A DNA stretch of 64,000 bases, taken from NCBI RefSeq assembly GCF_017654505.1, contig NC_054539.1:66797256-66861255 (forward strand). Reading direction: 5' to 3'. This DNA is from Polyodon spathula. Lineage: Eukaryota; Chordata; Actinopteri; Acipenseriformes; Polyodontidae. The notes under the pieces are model-generated. The model made no database searches. It was not told the origin of the DNA and saw only the letters and a program-made list of their open reading frames with translations. The position numbers and the translations under genes were made by a program. Shown piece by piece: positions 1-13,809 of this stretch (the stretch's first letter is position 1; every line of letters begins with the position of its first letter).

Positions 1-407
1 GATGCTTTATCAGTTGCCAGAAGAAAAAGTTGTCTGAAAGTTTCCTGGTCTTAAGGGCTTAGATAATGCGTTCTGAAGCACTGTACAAATCCCTAGCGAG
101 ATATTCACTCTGCGGCTCTGAGAAACTAATTGAGGTTGAAGTGCTTTGTACGTGATATAATGAAAAGGGCAGCTATTAGGCATTAAAGGTGTCAACTCGA
201 ATGCCCCTCTTGTTTATCTTAGTTAAGTCAGTCAGTCAGATAGTGAGTCAATACGGTTGTGTTCTTCATACTATATGGAATCAGAATTATTGAAAGCTGG
301 CAGCTCTGGTTCCCTTAAGGATAAGCAGCTTCACATTTGTTGTTAGTTTTTTTCAGTCCCCTTCCCTTATTCATTCTAAATGGTTCTTATTGCACTGACT
401 CAAATAT

Positions 408-415
<8 letters not shown>
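1..415. other. Intergenic, nothing recognised
   Basis: AT-rich single-copy-looking DNA up to the first microsatellite. The short reading frames on either strand have no recognisable domain and no splice context. I see no RNA gene or element terminus here. Confidence 0.5.

Positions 416-489
<74 letters not shown>
416..489. repeat. (TA)n microsatellite
   Basis: An essentially pure TA dinucleotide run. It creates a spurious open frame of alternating Tyr and Ile, which is not a gene. Confidence 0.98.
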
Positions 490-491
<2 letters not shown>

Positions 492-820
492 AATACTCTC
501 AATTCATATGCCACAAGTGTCAGGCATATTAATCTCACATAACTGTGTTTTTGTGCAGGAGAATGTTGCCACTGAGATTTTTTTGTAGCTCTGAATTTTC
601 AGTTCCTGACTGTATTTTTGTTACTCACTTGCTTGAAAGTATGTAAATGTCAAGAAGCAAAATAATGAGATTTTTTTTTTTCAAAATTAAGTGTTTACTT
701 CAAATCAAATCAAATATTTTCCTTTTCAAACAATGAATAAAACTGAACAAAAACCTAATACCAACATGAACTGTACAAAATGAACAAATGAACGATTTAC
801 ATCCCTAATGTGCTCAATGT

Positions 821-891
<71 letters not shown>
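821..891. repeat. (ATA)n trinucleotide microsatellite
   Basis: A pure run of about 23 ATA/TAA units. On the minus strand it reads as poly-Tyr, a translation artefact. Confidence 0.98.
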
Positions 892-892
<1 letters not shown>

Positions 893-1102
893 TAGAACTG
901 CCAGGCAGTTTTACAGCTCCCAAGCCCCAGTATCAGTACCTGTCTAAGCATGTTTAGTTCTCAATGTGCCAAGTTTAAAATCAGCAACTTCAACTGTTCC
1001 ACAGAAGAAGAATTTGAAAGTTTTTTTTGTTTCAAAAATGCATCAGGCAGCCATCTTGTTTAAAGCAAGTTTCTTAAAAGTCACAGTTACAGTGTCAAGG
1101 AT

Positions 1103-1179
1103 GATGCTTGTGAAGTTTCGAGTTAGTCAAGTAAATCATTTGTCAACTGAGGCAGTTTTAAATTTCAGATGTAAACGTA
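1103..1179 (+). repeat. Direct repeat, copy 1 (pairs with 1557-1633)
   Basis: A 77-base segment starting GATGCTTGTGAAGTTT is repeated in the same orientation 454 bases downstream with no length change and only a few substitutions. Between and around the copies, the motif GGCCATCTTG or a close variant recurs near 1050, 1190 and 1496. This suggests a degenerate larger tandem unit or an old interspersed repeat. I do not recognise a coding capacity. Confidence 0.85.
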
Positions 1180-1556
1180 CACCTGGTGGCCATCTTGTTT
1201 TATAAAACATAACCATGTCAACATTTTTGTATTCTGTTGTTACTGGGACAACAACTACCAAGTTTGGAGCTTGTTGGTCAAACTGTGTTCAAATAGAGCA
1301 GTTTGCTGTTAAGGGCGAGATTTGTTAAAGTTTGTGGCAGCCATTTCGACATTAAAATTTATTGCAGAAACTTCTGCTTTGCAAACTTGATGCGGGTTTG
1401 GATGCTGATGATATATACCAAGTGCCAGATCAATGGCTCCACCGGTTCCCAGGAAGATGATTTCGAAAGGTTTCAATGGTTGACAATGCGTCAAACGGCC
1501 ATTTTTGTTTCCGGTCAACACAATTTTTTAAAATCAGTTGTATTGATTTCAGGGAA

Positions 1557-1633
1557 GATGCTTGTGAAGTTTGGAGTTAGTTAAGTAAATCATTTGTCAA
1601 CTGACGCAGGTTTAAATTTCAAATGTAAATGTA
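1557..1633 (+). repeat. Direct repeat, copy 2 (pairs with 1103-1179)
   Basis: Second copy of the 77-base unit, aligning without gaps to 1103-1179. See the first copy for context. Confidence 0.85.
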
Positions 1634-1639
1634 TAAGTT

Positions 1640-4047
1640 GAGTACATAGATTACTCTTCAAGGCTACAAACAAAGTCAAGGTATGATTGGACAGCTTGTG
1701 ACCTCCCTTACAAAGTGATCAGAGAGATTTCACCATCAACAGATAGTTGTAAGACCAGAGCAACGAAACGCACAGCTAGTCAATCAGAATTGATTTTGAA
1801 CCATGAGGTACTAGACACATTGCAAAGGGGATATCTCAGCGATGAAATGGCGAATTCGGAAAATTCCTTCGCTGTTTGACAAAAAGGAAAACAACGTTTT
1901 TGATATTTAGTCAGCTTTTTTTGCTATTTTGCTTTTGTAATAATATTACAGATGATTTATGATATATAATGTGTAATTGCAGTACCATGTTCCGCCAGCG
2001 AGACAGGGAGACGTAAGAGGTTAAAACCTTAATTTATACATCCTTCAAATAACATCAATTTACCTGCTCATTTGGTTATAAAGACTTGTCGGTTTGCAGC
2101 CCAGTTCAGCATGCACAGATTGAAGGCCATGGAGGGTGCAGTCAGGCATGCTGCCACCTCTCTCTTTGGGAACATTGACCCAATGTCACTTTCACCTTTC
2201 TATCCAGAAGATATGCTGAAGGCAACCATAATTTAACTTTTACTTAGGAGGACTGGACAATGCACCTGAAAACATTAAGCCACTTTGGGAGTTTACAAAT
2301 CACAACTAAGTAGCTGATTTTTTGAAGGACACATTGTTTTTATGCTGTGTTCTCCATAGATTGAGCACAAAAGGCCTAATACAGGAACATACAGAAAAAA
2401 GGGGCTGCATTCACAGAGTATCTGGAATTTTTTGGAGTTTATTTTACTTATATTAAAATAGGGATAAAAACTGTAAAAAAATGTTTTTATTTTTGCAGTT
2501 TTGGTTTCTAATTAATAATGTCCCTAGCATGTACGATGAGCATAATCTGTGCAAGTCGAAGCCACGTTTTCCCACGTTAGCTGGAACTTTGCGAACGTTT
2601 GGGGAATCGCTGTGCTGACGGAAATAGTTTCTATAGAAGGTCTGGACATGACATCAGCAAAAAACAAGCCAGGTTTCTTCATAAAAATCATAAAAAGAAA
2701 AGAAAATTGACAGAACTGGGTGTTTCAAGCCATCGGGAGACATGTCTAAAAATCACACTGGACATTTCCATCAATGCGTTCCATATACCATCTAAAGCAT
2801 CACCATTTCTGTCAAATATTTACAATTTAAGATTGTCAGCATTAGGTAGTGTTTTAGCTGATGGATAGACAGTACTGTTGCACAAAGTCATCAATGTATA
2901 CCTCTTTCTGCAATAAACAGTGGCTGTCCAGCAAAGCACAGCGCTCTGACAACCTTGACTGAGAGGTATGCAGGGTGAGTTATGCAGTCAGGTTTTCCCC
3001 TGGCTGTAATGTTGCTGTTAAAGTATAAATAAAATAAAAAAGCAACCAAAAAAATGTGTATATGATCTCCAGAATTCTTAGCTCTACAATTTAATAAACT
3101 GTAAACTGAGTAAATGTAGTCATAACCAAAAAGCAGTTCAAGGCCTAGTGCATTTTTGCTGTGATAATAACTCTGGATTTTCACTGTTTTACTGATAGCA
3201 TTTCTAGATTTCTCCCAAGGTAAGTTATGGATATGTGTATTTAAGAGGGACGGTAGTAAATCAAAAGATGACACCTTACGCTCTTCTCTTGATTGTCAGC
3301 TCATCTATCAATTACAGAAAGGATGGAACAGTGTTAGCCTTTGTATAGAGCTCTTAAGGGAGGATTGAGTTACGTGCAGCATTACATTCATCAGATCATA
3401 GGTGACAGATAAGACAAAAGAACTGGTCCACCTGTCAGTATTTGCTAAGAGCACATGAATCTCATTATTAACCAAATGTAACAGGGTCAACAATGCCCCT
3501 GTTATCTTTCACGTATTTATTTATCACTTGTTTGTTTTATTTTTTATAATATTACACTTTGATTTGATTAGTGCACAATTTATATATACACTTTGTATAG
3601 TGTATTCAGTTCACTTGCCTTATTGGGTACTGACTAATTGAATTACTGATAGTTTAACGCACCTTAATATAAATAGTCCACATCTCTTGCAAACTTGATG
3701 GCCATCCTGGTGGTTTGTGCCTGTCTGTTTGTTTGTGGTTTTGTTTGTGCAAGAGTGGGAATGTGATTTTAGTGTTTGGAATGGAGAGTAACAGAGGGGT
3801 GTGAAACAGGCCTGTAAATGGATTCTCCTGACGATAAGAATTCGGCTGATGTACACTATGCCTGTTTAAACAGTGAGTGTGGGTGAATCAAGAGTTTTTA
3901 GCCTGTCATAGCTTATTAAAGCCTATGGTATGGAAAGTAAATTCAGATATTGTGATACTAATTATTTGTTCTCGCTCTGATATTCCCTCCCCTACACAGA
4001 CAACATGTTATTTGCTTTGATTTTACCATGGTCAGTGTTTCTGTTTG

Positions 4048-4048
<1 letters not shown>
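1640..4048. other. Intergenic, nothing recognised
   Basis: No gene, RNA or bounded mobile element recognised. The minus-strand frames at 2891-3274 and 3620-3856 have no family resemblance that I can see and no conserved motif. Treat them as chance frames. Confidence 0.5.

Positions 4049-4049
<1 letters not shown>

Positions 4050-4099
<50 letters not shown>
4050..4099. repeat. (ATT)n trinucleotide microsatellite
   Basis: About 16 ATT units, followed by a short imperfect (GTCGTA)-like stretch. Confidence 0.97.
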
Positions 4100-4878
4100 G
4101 TTGTTGTAGTCGTCGTCGTAGTCATAGTAATATCCTGTAATACGCTTGGTTAAAGAACCGTACCCTCATTATACACACTAAGCTCTTTGTAAAGTCTTTA
4201 ATGATTAAAATGACTATTTCGACAAATCTTAATTATGATGACCTGTTAATGGAACATCTGTAATTGATCACTTCCTGGTCCTATATAAGGATATTGAACA
4301 ATGTGTTGCTGCTCCTTTTAAACATGTTGTCAAATAAAAACATTCTCATTGATTTCATATGCATCTATTGAGTGTCTTCCTTGGTGACGCTATTTTAGAT
4401 CTGTATCCGAATAAAAAAAAACCTGATCAATTATCTAATATTTTGTTCTGTGCTTTATCGCACTGAAGCAGCGTAGTCGGGCTGCATATTAAAAATAACT
4501 CCCTGTGTTTCAAAGCCCCGTTATTGTATAATGCTCTGAGCGGGTGTTATGCAAGCATGACACCAAGTACGAATGCCTAACCTATAACCATCTTGCAATG
4601 CTACGTTTAAATGCAGTGTATCTAATTAACAGATATTGAGTTAGCCCGCTAGGATACAAGCCCTTTTATGCCCTAGGATGGTTTAAATTAATTATTTGTT
4701 CAATGTTTCCCTTAGAATTCCCTCGAAGTACAAACAAGTTGTGTTAATGTTCTGTTAAAGGTAGTGTTATTACTAATTACACTGAAGTTTATTTTTCAAA
4801 CTACATACTATTAATATGTCTTTTATGTGGTTACCCCTCTTCACTGAGCAATAGCTTCACTGTAAAATGTCTAGTCAA

Positions 4879-4880
<2 letters not shown>

Positions 4881-4912
<32 letters not shown>

Positions 4913-4930
4913 ATATATATATATATATAT
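4881..4930. repeat. (AT)n microsatellite
   Basis: A TA run interrupted once by CTATAT. Confidence 0.97.
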
Positions 4931-5373
4931 GATTCTTGACTCCAAAACAATTCAATATAAGGGCTATAATTATTATAAGAGAGAGCTGTTATACTGAAAT
5001 ATTTCCCAGCAGTGGGATTCGGTGCTATGATTTTAAACCAGAAGCTAAGGCTTTATTGGTTAAACCACACAGACAGTACTGCTTGCTGTGTATATTTTCA
5101 TACTGTATTTGTAATTTTTATTATACAAATAAAATGTACAGTATAAACAGATTAAAGTGTTTTGAGATTATTTAGGGAATAAATCAGTCCACATTAGGAA
5201 CATCTAGAACATCTAGAAAAGTTTAGTACAATGGCGTTATGGTAATATCAACATTCTAGAAAAAGAATGTAGCATTCTGGGTGCTGAAAACCACTGCAAA
5301 CATTGCCACTGATTCCATTGTATTAGCCTGTATCTACAATAAACCCAGCAATCAAGTTCCACTCTCTGCATGT

Positions 5374-5437
5374 AATAATACTAATACTACTACGACCACT
5401 ACTACAACTACTACTACAACTAATAATAACAATAATA
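5374..5437. repeat. (ACT)n / (AAT)n compound microsatellite
   Basis: Imperfect ACT/ACA triplets grading into AAT/AAC triplets. They read as poly-Thr then poly-Asn in one frame, which is an artefact. Confidence 0.9.
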
Positions 5438-5439
5438 TC

Positions 5440-7085
5440 TCCATATATTTTACTAATTTGCCTATTCACAAGTAAGAATACATTGGCATTAAATAGCAAC
5501 ACGTATATCTGTTAGCGATGACTTCTAAAAATGTTTGAAAACCAATTTTGTCACATTTGTCTCAAAGGGCCTCATGTGTTAAAGTCACAACATAAGAGTC
5601 ACCTTAAGTCTTGTTTCAGTGGAAATGCCTTAGGTATTTCTGTCTTCTGACAAGTGCTATAGGACATTGAGGTTGAGTATTTTTAGTTCATTTCAGAGCC
5701 TGTAATTATACAAGTTAGAGAACACAGACTCAATGGAGAACATTGGATTGAAGACAAATAAAGCAACCATATCAGATTAAATTGTTTGCAAACAAGCAGT
5801 GAAATAGATTTGTGAAACGGGTCTATTTTGTCCTTTTTACCCACTGAAACAAAATAGTTAAAAAAGAAGAAAAGAAGAAGAAAAAGAGAATCACAAAATA
5901 CAACTGGGTTCCAAGTTTGAAGTCAATATCTCCTGTTAGGAGATAGGTCTTTATCAGACTGAAACCAAAAAGTCACATGACACCAAAATAGCAGCCATCT
6001 TAGGTCACATGTAAAAGTGGAAAACATAAACTAATCTAATTAGGGCAGTCTGTCTGCAGCAGCAGCAGTAAATAGTGGCTGCCGGTCATGGATGAATTAT
6101 AAATCTTATTGCATGTTGTTGTTTCGTTCTCAGCCAAATGCGCATTGACACATAACCAAATCCTTAACGACAATTTTACTTCAAACCTTTACCTTATTTT
6201 AATCCTAAAGTCATTGTTAATTGAAAAATTAATCTTTTTTTTTTTTTTACTACAGACGCTATTCAAAAAGTGAATGTTCCTGGAGTAAATCGCTTGCAAA
6301 CTGATAGCATAGTAAATGTTTTAGTGAAATGACGCTAACAACAAATAAATGTTAAACAACAAATACCACACAAACAAACATGACATTATGTGGAAGGCTT
6401 TGATCCCTACAGATTTGATCCCTACAGTTTCTGCAGGATTGACGACTCAAACCATCTGCATGGGGTTCATTCATTGATAATTTATCAAAGCTGAAATCTC
6501 ACCAGCTCTAAGTCATTCAAATTCTTTCACTGCAAAGAGGACATTTCAGTCATTGCTCACTAAACCCTTGGGGTTGTTTTTTGGCTTCTGCATGTAATAA
6601 TGCTGTTCTGGACACTGATTTTAGGTGGCATTTTGCGATGAGAATAACCCTCTGGCCTGAAGCCATTATAAAGCCTAAGAAAGCCATCTGGAATTCTGCT
6701 TGGGGAGACCTCATGTTATATTTAACAGTGCTAGCAGTGTCATCAGAACCCTAAGACTGAATTGCAGCCTTATGCACTACCCAAAAAACAAACAAATAAA
6801 TAAATAAATGAGCAAACATTAAAAGAAAAAAACATACATACATTCACAATCTGTGAGAAACAGATTTCATGAGTCTGGTTTCAAGTCAAGACCAGTTACA
6901 ACGTAGTTGACACCAGAACACCAAAGACACTTAACAAAACAAACATGTAAAGTACGGAGAGCCTGAGGAGAATAATTTGCTCAACTTAACATATGCATTA
7001 GAGGTCTTATGGATCTTATTGTGTGCCCAAGCGTTAGATTTACAGCTCTACAGTACATCATCTTAGACCCTGTAGCAAAACTATT
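5440..7085. other. Intergenic, nothing recognised
   Basis: No gene recognised. There is a short direct duplication near 6405-6426 (TTGATCCCTACAG twice) and an A-rich tract near 6783-6840. Confidence 0.5.
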
Positions 7086-7089
7086 TGCT

Positions 7090-7350
7090 AGTGCAATTGA
7101 CCTTGAGTTTGTTCTGATGAAAGATAATACTTTAAGGGTTATGGACTGGCCAGCAAGTCTGGACTGTAATTCTCTTTTCTGGAACCTAATGTAACTCTCC
7201 ACTGGACATCAGAGAGCTTAGTCTTGCACTGACTGAAGAATGGGTCAGGATCCCCCAAGACGTCATCTACCACCTGTTTAGAATCACGCCCCGTCTCTCT
7301 AGTGATTGCATCAACTCCAGATGAGTCCATACTCAATACCGCGGCATTCC
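7090..7350 (+). pseudogene. Tc1/mariner transposase relic, C-terminal part
   Basis: Two adjacent frames on the plus strand carry the end of a Tc1-family transposase. The first has RVMDWPASLDCN (about 7135-7172), matching the family's MDWPA.SPDLN segment before the last catalytic acidic residue. After a frame change, EEWVRIPQDVIYHLF (about 7231-7275) and then VHTQYRGIP follow, matching the family's EEW..IP...I..L and GGHTRY end. In the intact family this enzyme cuts and pastes the element by a DD34E mechanism; here stops and frame changes make it non-functional. The N-terminal DNA-binding half and both inverted repeats were not identified. The match rests on recalled family motifs, so the exact limits are uncertain. 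Confidence 0.75.
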
Positions 7351-7359
7351 TTTTCAAAC

Positions 7360-10300
7360 TGTATGAAAAATTGGTCCCGAGAGACCAAGCCCAAAGCCAT
7401 TTTGATTTCCATGGGTCTTGTGTTCAGATATGTGCCACCGATGTTACTCACAAACTAAAATTAATTTATCTGTTAATTTCAGTGCGTAAAGAGTGAGCCC
7501 TTCAAATACACAAATTAGATTCTTGTTGTTAATTGTGTTTTTGAACAATTCTAGTTTTATTTAATGTGTTACTTAACATATTGTATTATATTCTACTGGC
7601 TTTTCCCTTGATCAGACAAATAAAAACTTGCAGCAAAATGTGTTGGATTTTAAACTTGTCTTAAACTCCAAAAAACCAAATCAACAGTTTTTACAAAAAT
7701 ATGTATTTCTTGATGTGAAACTTTAAATTGAAGACTTTGAAAGGTTACTGCATTGCAGTACATAGCTAAAAATATTTGTGAGTATGGTTAGCTAGGAATT
7801 TTAATTTTACAACACATGTCAATATGCTCTCTACATTTTTTTTTTAATTGGGTAGAAGACAATTGATTTTGAGTACTTTTTTGGAACTGATTGACTATGG
7901 TAACATTGAGTACCTACTAACGAGTCCATAAATAAACTGGATCCTTTGTATAATTCTGTATTCAGGTTCATAACCAACCTGGCTTATTCTGTTGATCATT
8001 GTAATTTGTATAGACTGGCTGGTCTGACTTCTATGTCTTTGTGAACATTGATACACTGGTACATAACTATTTATAAAGCGATCATTGGCCAAATCCCAAA
8101 TGATCTTAATACATAGTTAATTACATCTAGTAGTACTTATAATCTTATATCAGATTGTTGTATGGTTTTTAGTTTGTACGAAATAAGCCAAGATCTTTAG
8201 TTGAGAGGTAAGTACTGGTCTTATTGTTTACTTATCCGTTAGGAGGGAGATACATTACAACAACCAGAGGAGAATATGCATAAGTATAAGTTTTCAGGGT
8301 TTTGTTTTGATCACGTGATGTCCCTTTAAACATATTGAGACGATTCGCTTTCTTTGTTTAGTATTTGCTTTCCAATAGATGTGAACTGAGATTTCAATAC
8401 AGCAAATCAAAACGAGTGGATTGATTTTAAATTTGATTCACAGGTGATGCGATGATGTCCCAGCTGGCATTTGCTGTTTACTAGATGCCTGCTATAACTG
8501 GAAGCTGATTGGCTGATGATACAGAATCGTTTTCTAATGTTGTTTGTTTTATTGTTTAAGCTAAACTGTTCAGTAAATGCAATAAAATGAGAAATGGAGT
8601 CAGAATTCCAAATATGCAGTCAAAGACAAAAATATGGGATGCTCACTTAATGTAATATCATTCAAGAAAAAATGTTAAATACAAGCATTTAGTGAACATT
8701 AGCCACTAAGGAATATGACACAGACCAAAATTCACAATTTCTGGTAGTTTGACAAACAGTCTTTATAAGAAAAACAAAAGCACTTGTAATTTCAAATATT
8801 TGTTTGTGACCTTGCAACCTTTACATTAAAAGTGTGTACAAATCTAACAGAACAAATACAAAATATATATTAATTGATTGAAAATCATTACACAGCAATT
8901 AAGCTGCATTATAAAGTCAATAGCCAGAAAAAGAAGTCATTATTTCCAACATCTGCTGAAGAAAAACATTTTGGCAACACAGCAGATGATGGTCACGGCA
9001 AAGCGGTTGGATTCACATTTCAGAAAAGCAAACTACAACAAAGGAAATGGCTACAAAAACGTATCAAAGAAATAAAAAATATCAAAATCCACAATCAAAG
9101 CAATAGTAGAACCTTAATGTAATTCGGGGGCTGGAGCCAGGACTCCTCCTCTGAGTCATCCTGCTAAAATATCTATCTGTCAAATTATTTGTCAGTCACC
9201 CTATTTAAACCATAGCCAGCTTCTTAATTTTCACCTTGCTTTTCAATTTGCAGTTACCATGCAGACTTGCCGATCTTAAAACAAACTTTGTTTTCAATCT
9301 GTTTAAAAATGCCCTCTCACCCGAGAACTTTTGTTTTCATCTGACTCAGATGTAGATTTTGTCTCTCCTGGCTGTCTTCCGTCAGCAAATAATCCACCGG
9401 AAAAACTTTCAAAGAAATCTGCCCGTCCCATTTCTACTCCATTTGACAATGATGCTGCTTCAACCTCTGCTTATACAGCTGTGCCCACTGCCAGTCCTCT
9501 TCGCTACTCTAAATGCATTAGACCTCAGGGTGGTTCTCCAGTGCAACTTTTTTTTTTACAGAGATTTTATTTGAAAATTTTATTTTGAAAAGCCCTACAA
9601 CTTTCAGGTATCTCTAATAACACTGGTGACACTCTTTCTAGTTTACAGAGACATCTGGCTCCCTCAGCTCAACCTTTCCCTCTACCCATTCCTCCATTCA
9701 GCGAACCGGTTTTCAACTAAATTTATATTTGCACTCTTCTGTCATTGGACCAAAATCTTGGACCAAGGAAATTTCCCACTGGCCAAAGGAGACCTCCGGA
9801 CAAATAACTTTAACTCTATTTTGTTTTCCATTCTCCTGTGGTGAGCAAGCTGCTCCCAGCTTTTGAACTTGTCATTTGACTCAACTTATTGAAGGTGGCT
9901 CTTATAGCTGGGGTACAGGGGGACGGGGGCCCTGGCACCCTGGCCCCCTGGCCCTCTTTATTTCTTAATGTCTTTTCCAGCACTCTTGTTCTCTCTACGG
10001 AGATCGTGAGGCTATCCATGTGGCCTTGGAGCGTCAGCTGAGTCTGACCTCTCTCGATTAGATGACTCAGTAAGCCAGGGAGACCTTGGTTTGTCCTCCT
10101 ATCCTTCCTTAGTTTCCCATTAGAGGAAGTCCTTGCTTCCCAGCCATGAAGGTTGATCGGTTCAGCCTCACCTCAGCAAGGGCAGTTCTCCGAGTAGTCA
10201 AGGGGAAACCCCTATTCTGTTGCTAAGTCACAAGCACTTTGTCTTTATTCTAATAGTTCCTTATGCAGGCCTGGCTGCTGCTTCATGAAATCAAGGTACC

Positions 10301-12650
10301 ACAGAGCAAATTAAACTGAAAGGCTTGAAAAGTGGATGTCCAAAGAAAATTATGGGTACAGCAGCTGGGAGAATCCTCTCAGCAGGAAATAAAATTAACA
10401 GCCAAGGACTTAAAAGATTTAGAAGCATGAGACATTATAATGCAAGAAAGAACTGCACAAAGGCACCTAAACACAGAAGAGTTGTATTCATGTAGGCCTC
10501 ACTGTGACCACTTTTAAAGAACATTCATAAAACAAAACATCTAGAATGTGCCAAGAGCAGGAAACTGAAGCATTCTTTAACAAAATTCTCTGATCTAACG
10601 ATGCTAAAATAAATCTTTTCCCAAAAATGGACAACAGTATGCTTGGAGCTAAAATGGGCCTTCAATGACGAAACCTTGTACCTACAGTAAAACATGTAGT
10701 TGGTTGGATCATAATGTTTAAGCTACCTAAAGATCTAATAAGATGAGATGTATATTTCTGTCATGGCTTATAGTATATTTATTGTAAAAATACATATATA
10801 ATGTATATAATTGTCTGTGTTGTAATAACTAAAGAAACAGGCTACTTCCATATTGATGCTACAGAAGTTTTCTGACTCTTCACACATACAAATACATACG
10901 CTCTGCCTACAGATTTGCTGCGAACTTTGCTTCCTCAAGTTCATAAAAGTGTTTTAATCCCATACTGATTTAGTTTAATGGATCGTCAGTCTGAAGTTCA
11001 ACATTTGAGCCGCGTTTGGCAGTATAAACTGAATTCTTGCCAACTGGCTTTGTTATTGAGAAAAGATAAGAAAGCTGCTGGAGCAAAATTAAATACTGTA
11101 TGGTTTTGTTGTAAGCTTGTTGTTCTTAACTGAGTGCAAATAATTAAATACAACAGGGTTGTGTAAGTATTAAATGAGTTTATTTATTTTCATGTCATTT
11201 CTAATTGTATTAAATGTCTTCCTCCACAGAAAAAAATTACAAATAAATCAGTTCTTTTTCTTAGAAAAGCAAATTCCAACAAACCAGATTTTTTTAAACC
11301 CATGTCTGGTAAGTTGAACAGGGCCGAGAGCCAGCTGTGTCTCTATGATTGCAACAGAGATACGAGATCCAAAGAAGCCGTCACAATTTTTGTTTATCAA
11401 TTTGAGATTATGTAACAAAAAATGGTATCCAGAGCAATTGAAACCATAATGAAATCTGATTTGTTTTATTAGTTTATCAGCATTTAAATAATAAATAAAA
11501 AAATAAACAGCTTAGGAAGCAACTGAACTGAGAGCTTTTTATTTCTTCCGAAATCCATGTAGCAAGAGAATGTCTTTTAAAATGCTTGTCTCGACTAGTT
11601 GTTTTCTTTGTCCCATCATAACCATTGGCGCTTAACCTGTGATAGATTTCCATGTTACCATAACGTTAGCATTGTGAAATTTGATAAATATGCATATTAA
11701 AACCAAGTTCATTTGAGGCTTTCAGTACACATTTTCAAAAATGTGTTTCAATTTTAAATTTAAAGGGTGATGGTATGTAAAATCCTAGGGCATAATTGAT
11801 AATGTAACTAGCTCCACACTGTTCATCGTGCTGTGCAAACTCAAATTTACATACGAAAATGTATTGTATTTAGGTTATAAGTAGGGCTTCCAGTTTTCGG
11901 TTTTTTATTTCTATCTCTCTCCCTCCCTTTAAATAATAATTAATAATAATTAATATTAATAATTGTTAAGTCATAACTGAATACCAGATTGTTTAAATTG
12001 TTTAAATTAGCAATGCGCTACTTGAAACTAACATATTGGAAATTAATAAGCTTAATTCGGTGATTAGAGCCAGAACGAAATGCAGGTTCAAATAGAATCA
12101 GGCGAGATCAATGCGCATCGTTTGTTAATTCAATCAAGATATGAGGGTAAAAAAAAACAACTTCCTTTGGTAATTAATGTTTGATTAAGAAAGCAAATCG
12201 GCTCCAAATATGTTTAAATGCGTTTTTTATATATAAAACACATATATGTGTTTTAATATATATGTTTTTACAACATTTATAAATATCAAGAAATGAGTGG
12301 ATATAAGCATATACTATTTCATGAACTAAATGTATTAGATACGTTTTTTCCTTATTACTGACAATAATTAAATAAATAACTATTATTTTATTTATAAATA
12401 TTTGTTGTGAAAAAATAATTCCAGGATAGTGTTCATTATTGGGTATAAAGACCCTAAGAATAAACGTGTATTATAAGATTGCATTCACTCAGGTGAAACA
12501 ATGTTTTGTAATCTGCCCAAACAAACATCAATATTTTTCAACAAAACTTTCAGGAAGTATTGTAAGGTCCCTCGGGTCATAGAATAATTTTTATACATGT
12601 ATCTCTAAGCAGAATACATAATAAAAAAATACTTAACTTAAAAAAAAAAA
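7360..12650. other. Intergenic, no supported gene
   Basis: No gene, RNA or bounded element recognised. A plus-strand stretch at about 9331-9860 reads for 85 codons as a Ser/Pro-rich peptide (DSDVDFVSPGCLPSANNPP and onward), then continues in another frame. It looks like a decayed coding remnant of unknown family, possibly a retroelement gag or ORF1, but I cannot name it. AT-rich blocks at 11880-12440 hold many TTAAT/ATTTA words typical of non-coding vertebrate DNA. Confidence 0.45.
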
Positions 12651-12750
<100 letters not shown>

Positions 12751-13809
12751 TTTTATTGGAAGAGAGTCAACTACAGCCAAAAAAATAGCTGGTTTTGGGG
12801 GAGCATCCCACTAAAAAATGCTTGGTCCTGAAAGGGGTAATATTATTGCTCAGTCGTGGGGAACAGTTATGTTTTTTTTTTTTTTAATTGATGGTAAACA
12901 TTTATCAAGGCTTTTCTTACAGCTTTTTCAAAAACATATAAAAACAAAATGGTGTGGCTCATCTTTTGTCATCATACTAATGTGTCACTGCTAGAATGCC
13001 GTTCAGTTGGTCAAATTAAGAATAATGTAAATCTGTGGAATGCATAAGACCACCTCTTGGCTTTGTACAAACAATGCAGAAATGTACCCTTAACACCCTC
13101 TATAAAAACAGTAATGGTAAGGTACCTTGGGATACTTCCAGCAATTTAATTTTATACACGATTTCTGAGCATTGTACGTTATCCTGTAAAAGTTAATGAG
13201 TTTAGATGACTAGAACGCAGCTCCTGTCAAAGGCTGTCAGTGTAATAGATGACCTGAAAAATAAGCAGGACATGGTCACATGCTAATCTCGGAGTCCCCT
13301 GAAGACTTTATTAACTTTCTTTTTTGACCTACAAGGGTCTTCTGAAGCACTTCATTTTTTTAAAGTACATTTTAGGATGCCGTCTGAGGCAAGACTATTG
13401 TTTAAGCAGCTGTATTATGCATCTGCAGTAATATGCTTGATGTTGTATTTCAACTATTGTGGTACATTTCAATGTACCATTCTCCACTAGGTGAAAGAAA
13501 AAAATGGTTATGCATAACCTTTTTGGTATTCCAAACCCAGTCAAGGGTTTTTCTGAGGGTGTTGTATTATTGTTGGTTGGAGCTCAGCTGCTTATTTTAA
13601 TTTTGAGTCTACTTATTGTTGTACTTTGTTGTAAAACCCTTTCTGCTGGACCTACCAGACCAGATGCTGTATAAAATGAAGGTGTTTTGCAGTTTTTGAA
13701 AAAGTGATAGCCAGTGTATTTGCTCCTCACTGAGATATTTTAAACAGTATTGTAAACACTGATAAAGGTATTGTTCAAAACATTGTCTATAGTACTTGAG
13801 AACTATATA

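Noticed and set aside
337..588. 83-codon plus frame rich in Tyr-Ile
   Set aside because: It is translation of a (TA)n microsatellite. The same applies to the frames at 12577-12780, 27425-27757 and 43130-43447.
726..923. Poly-Tyr frames at 726-923 and 52128-52322 on the minus strand
   Set aside because: They are translations of ATA/TAA trinucleotide repeats.
9331..9588. 85-codon Ser/Pro-rich plus frame as a gene
   Set aside because: It has no recognisable domain, no splice or promoter context, and overlaps another frame of similar length. It is noted only as a possible remnant.
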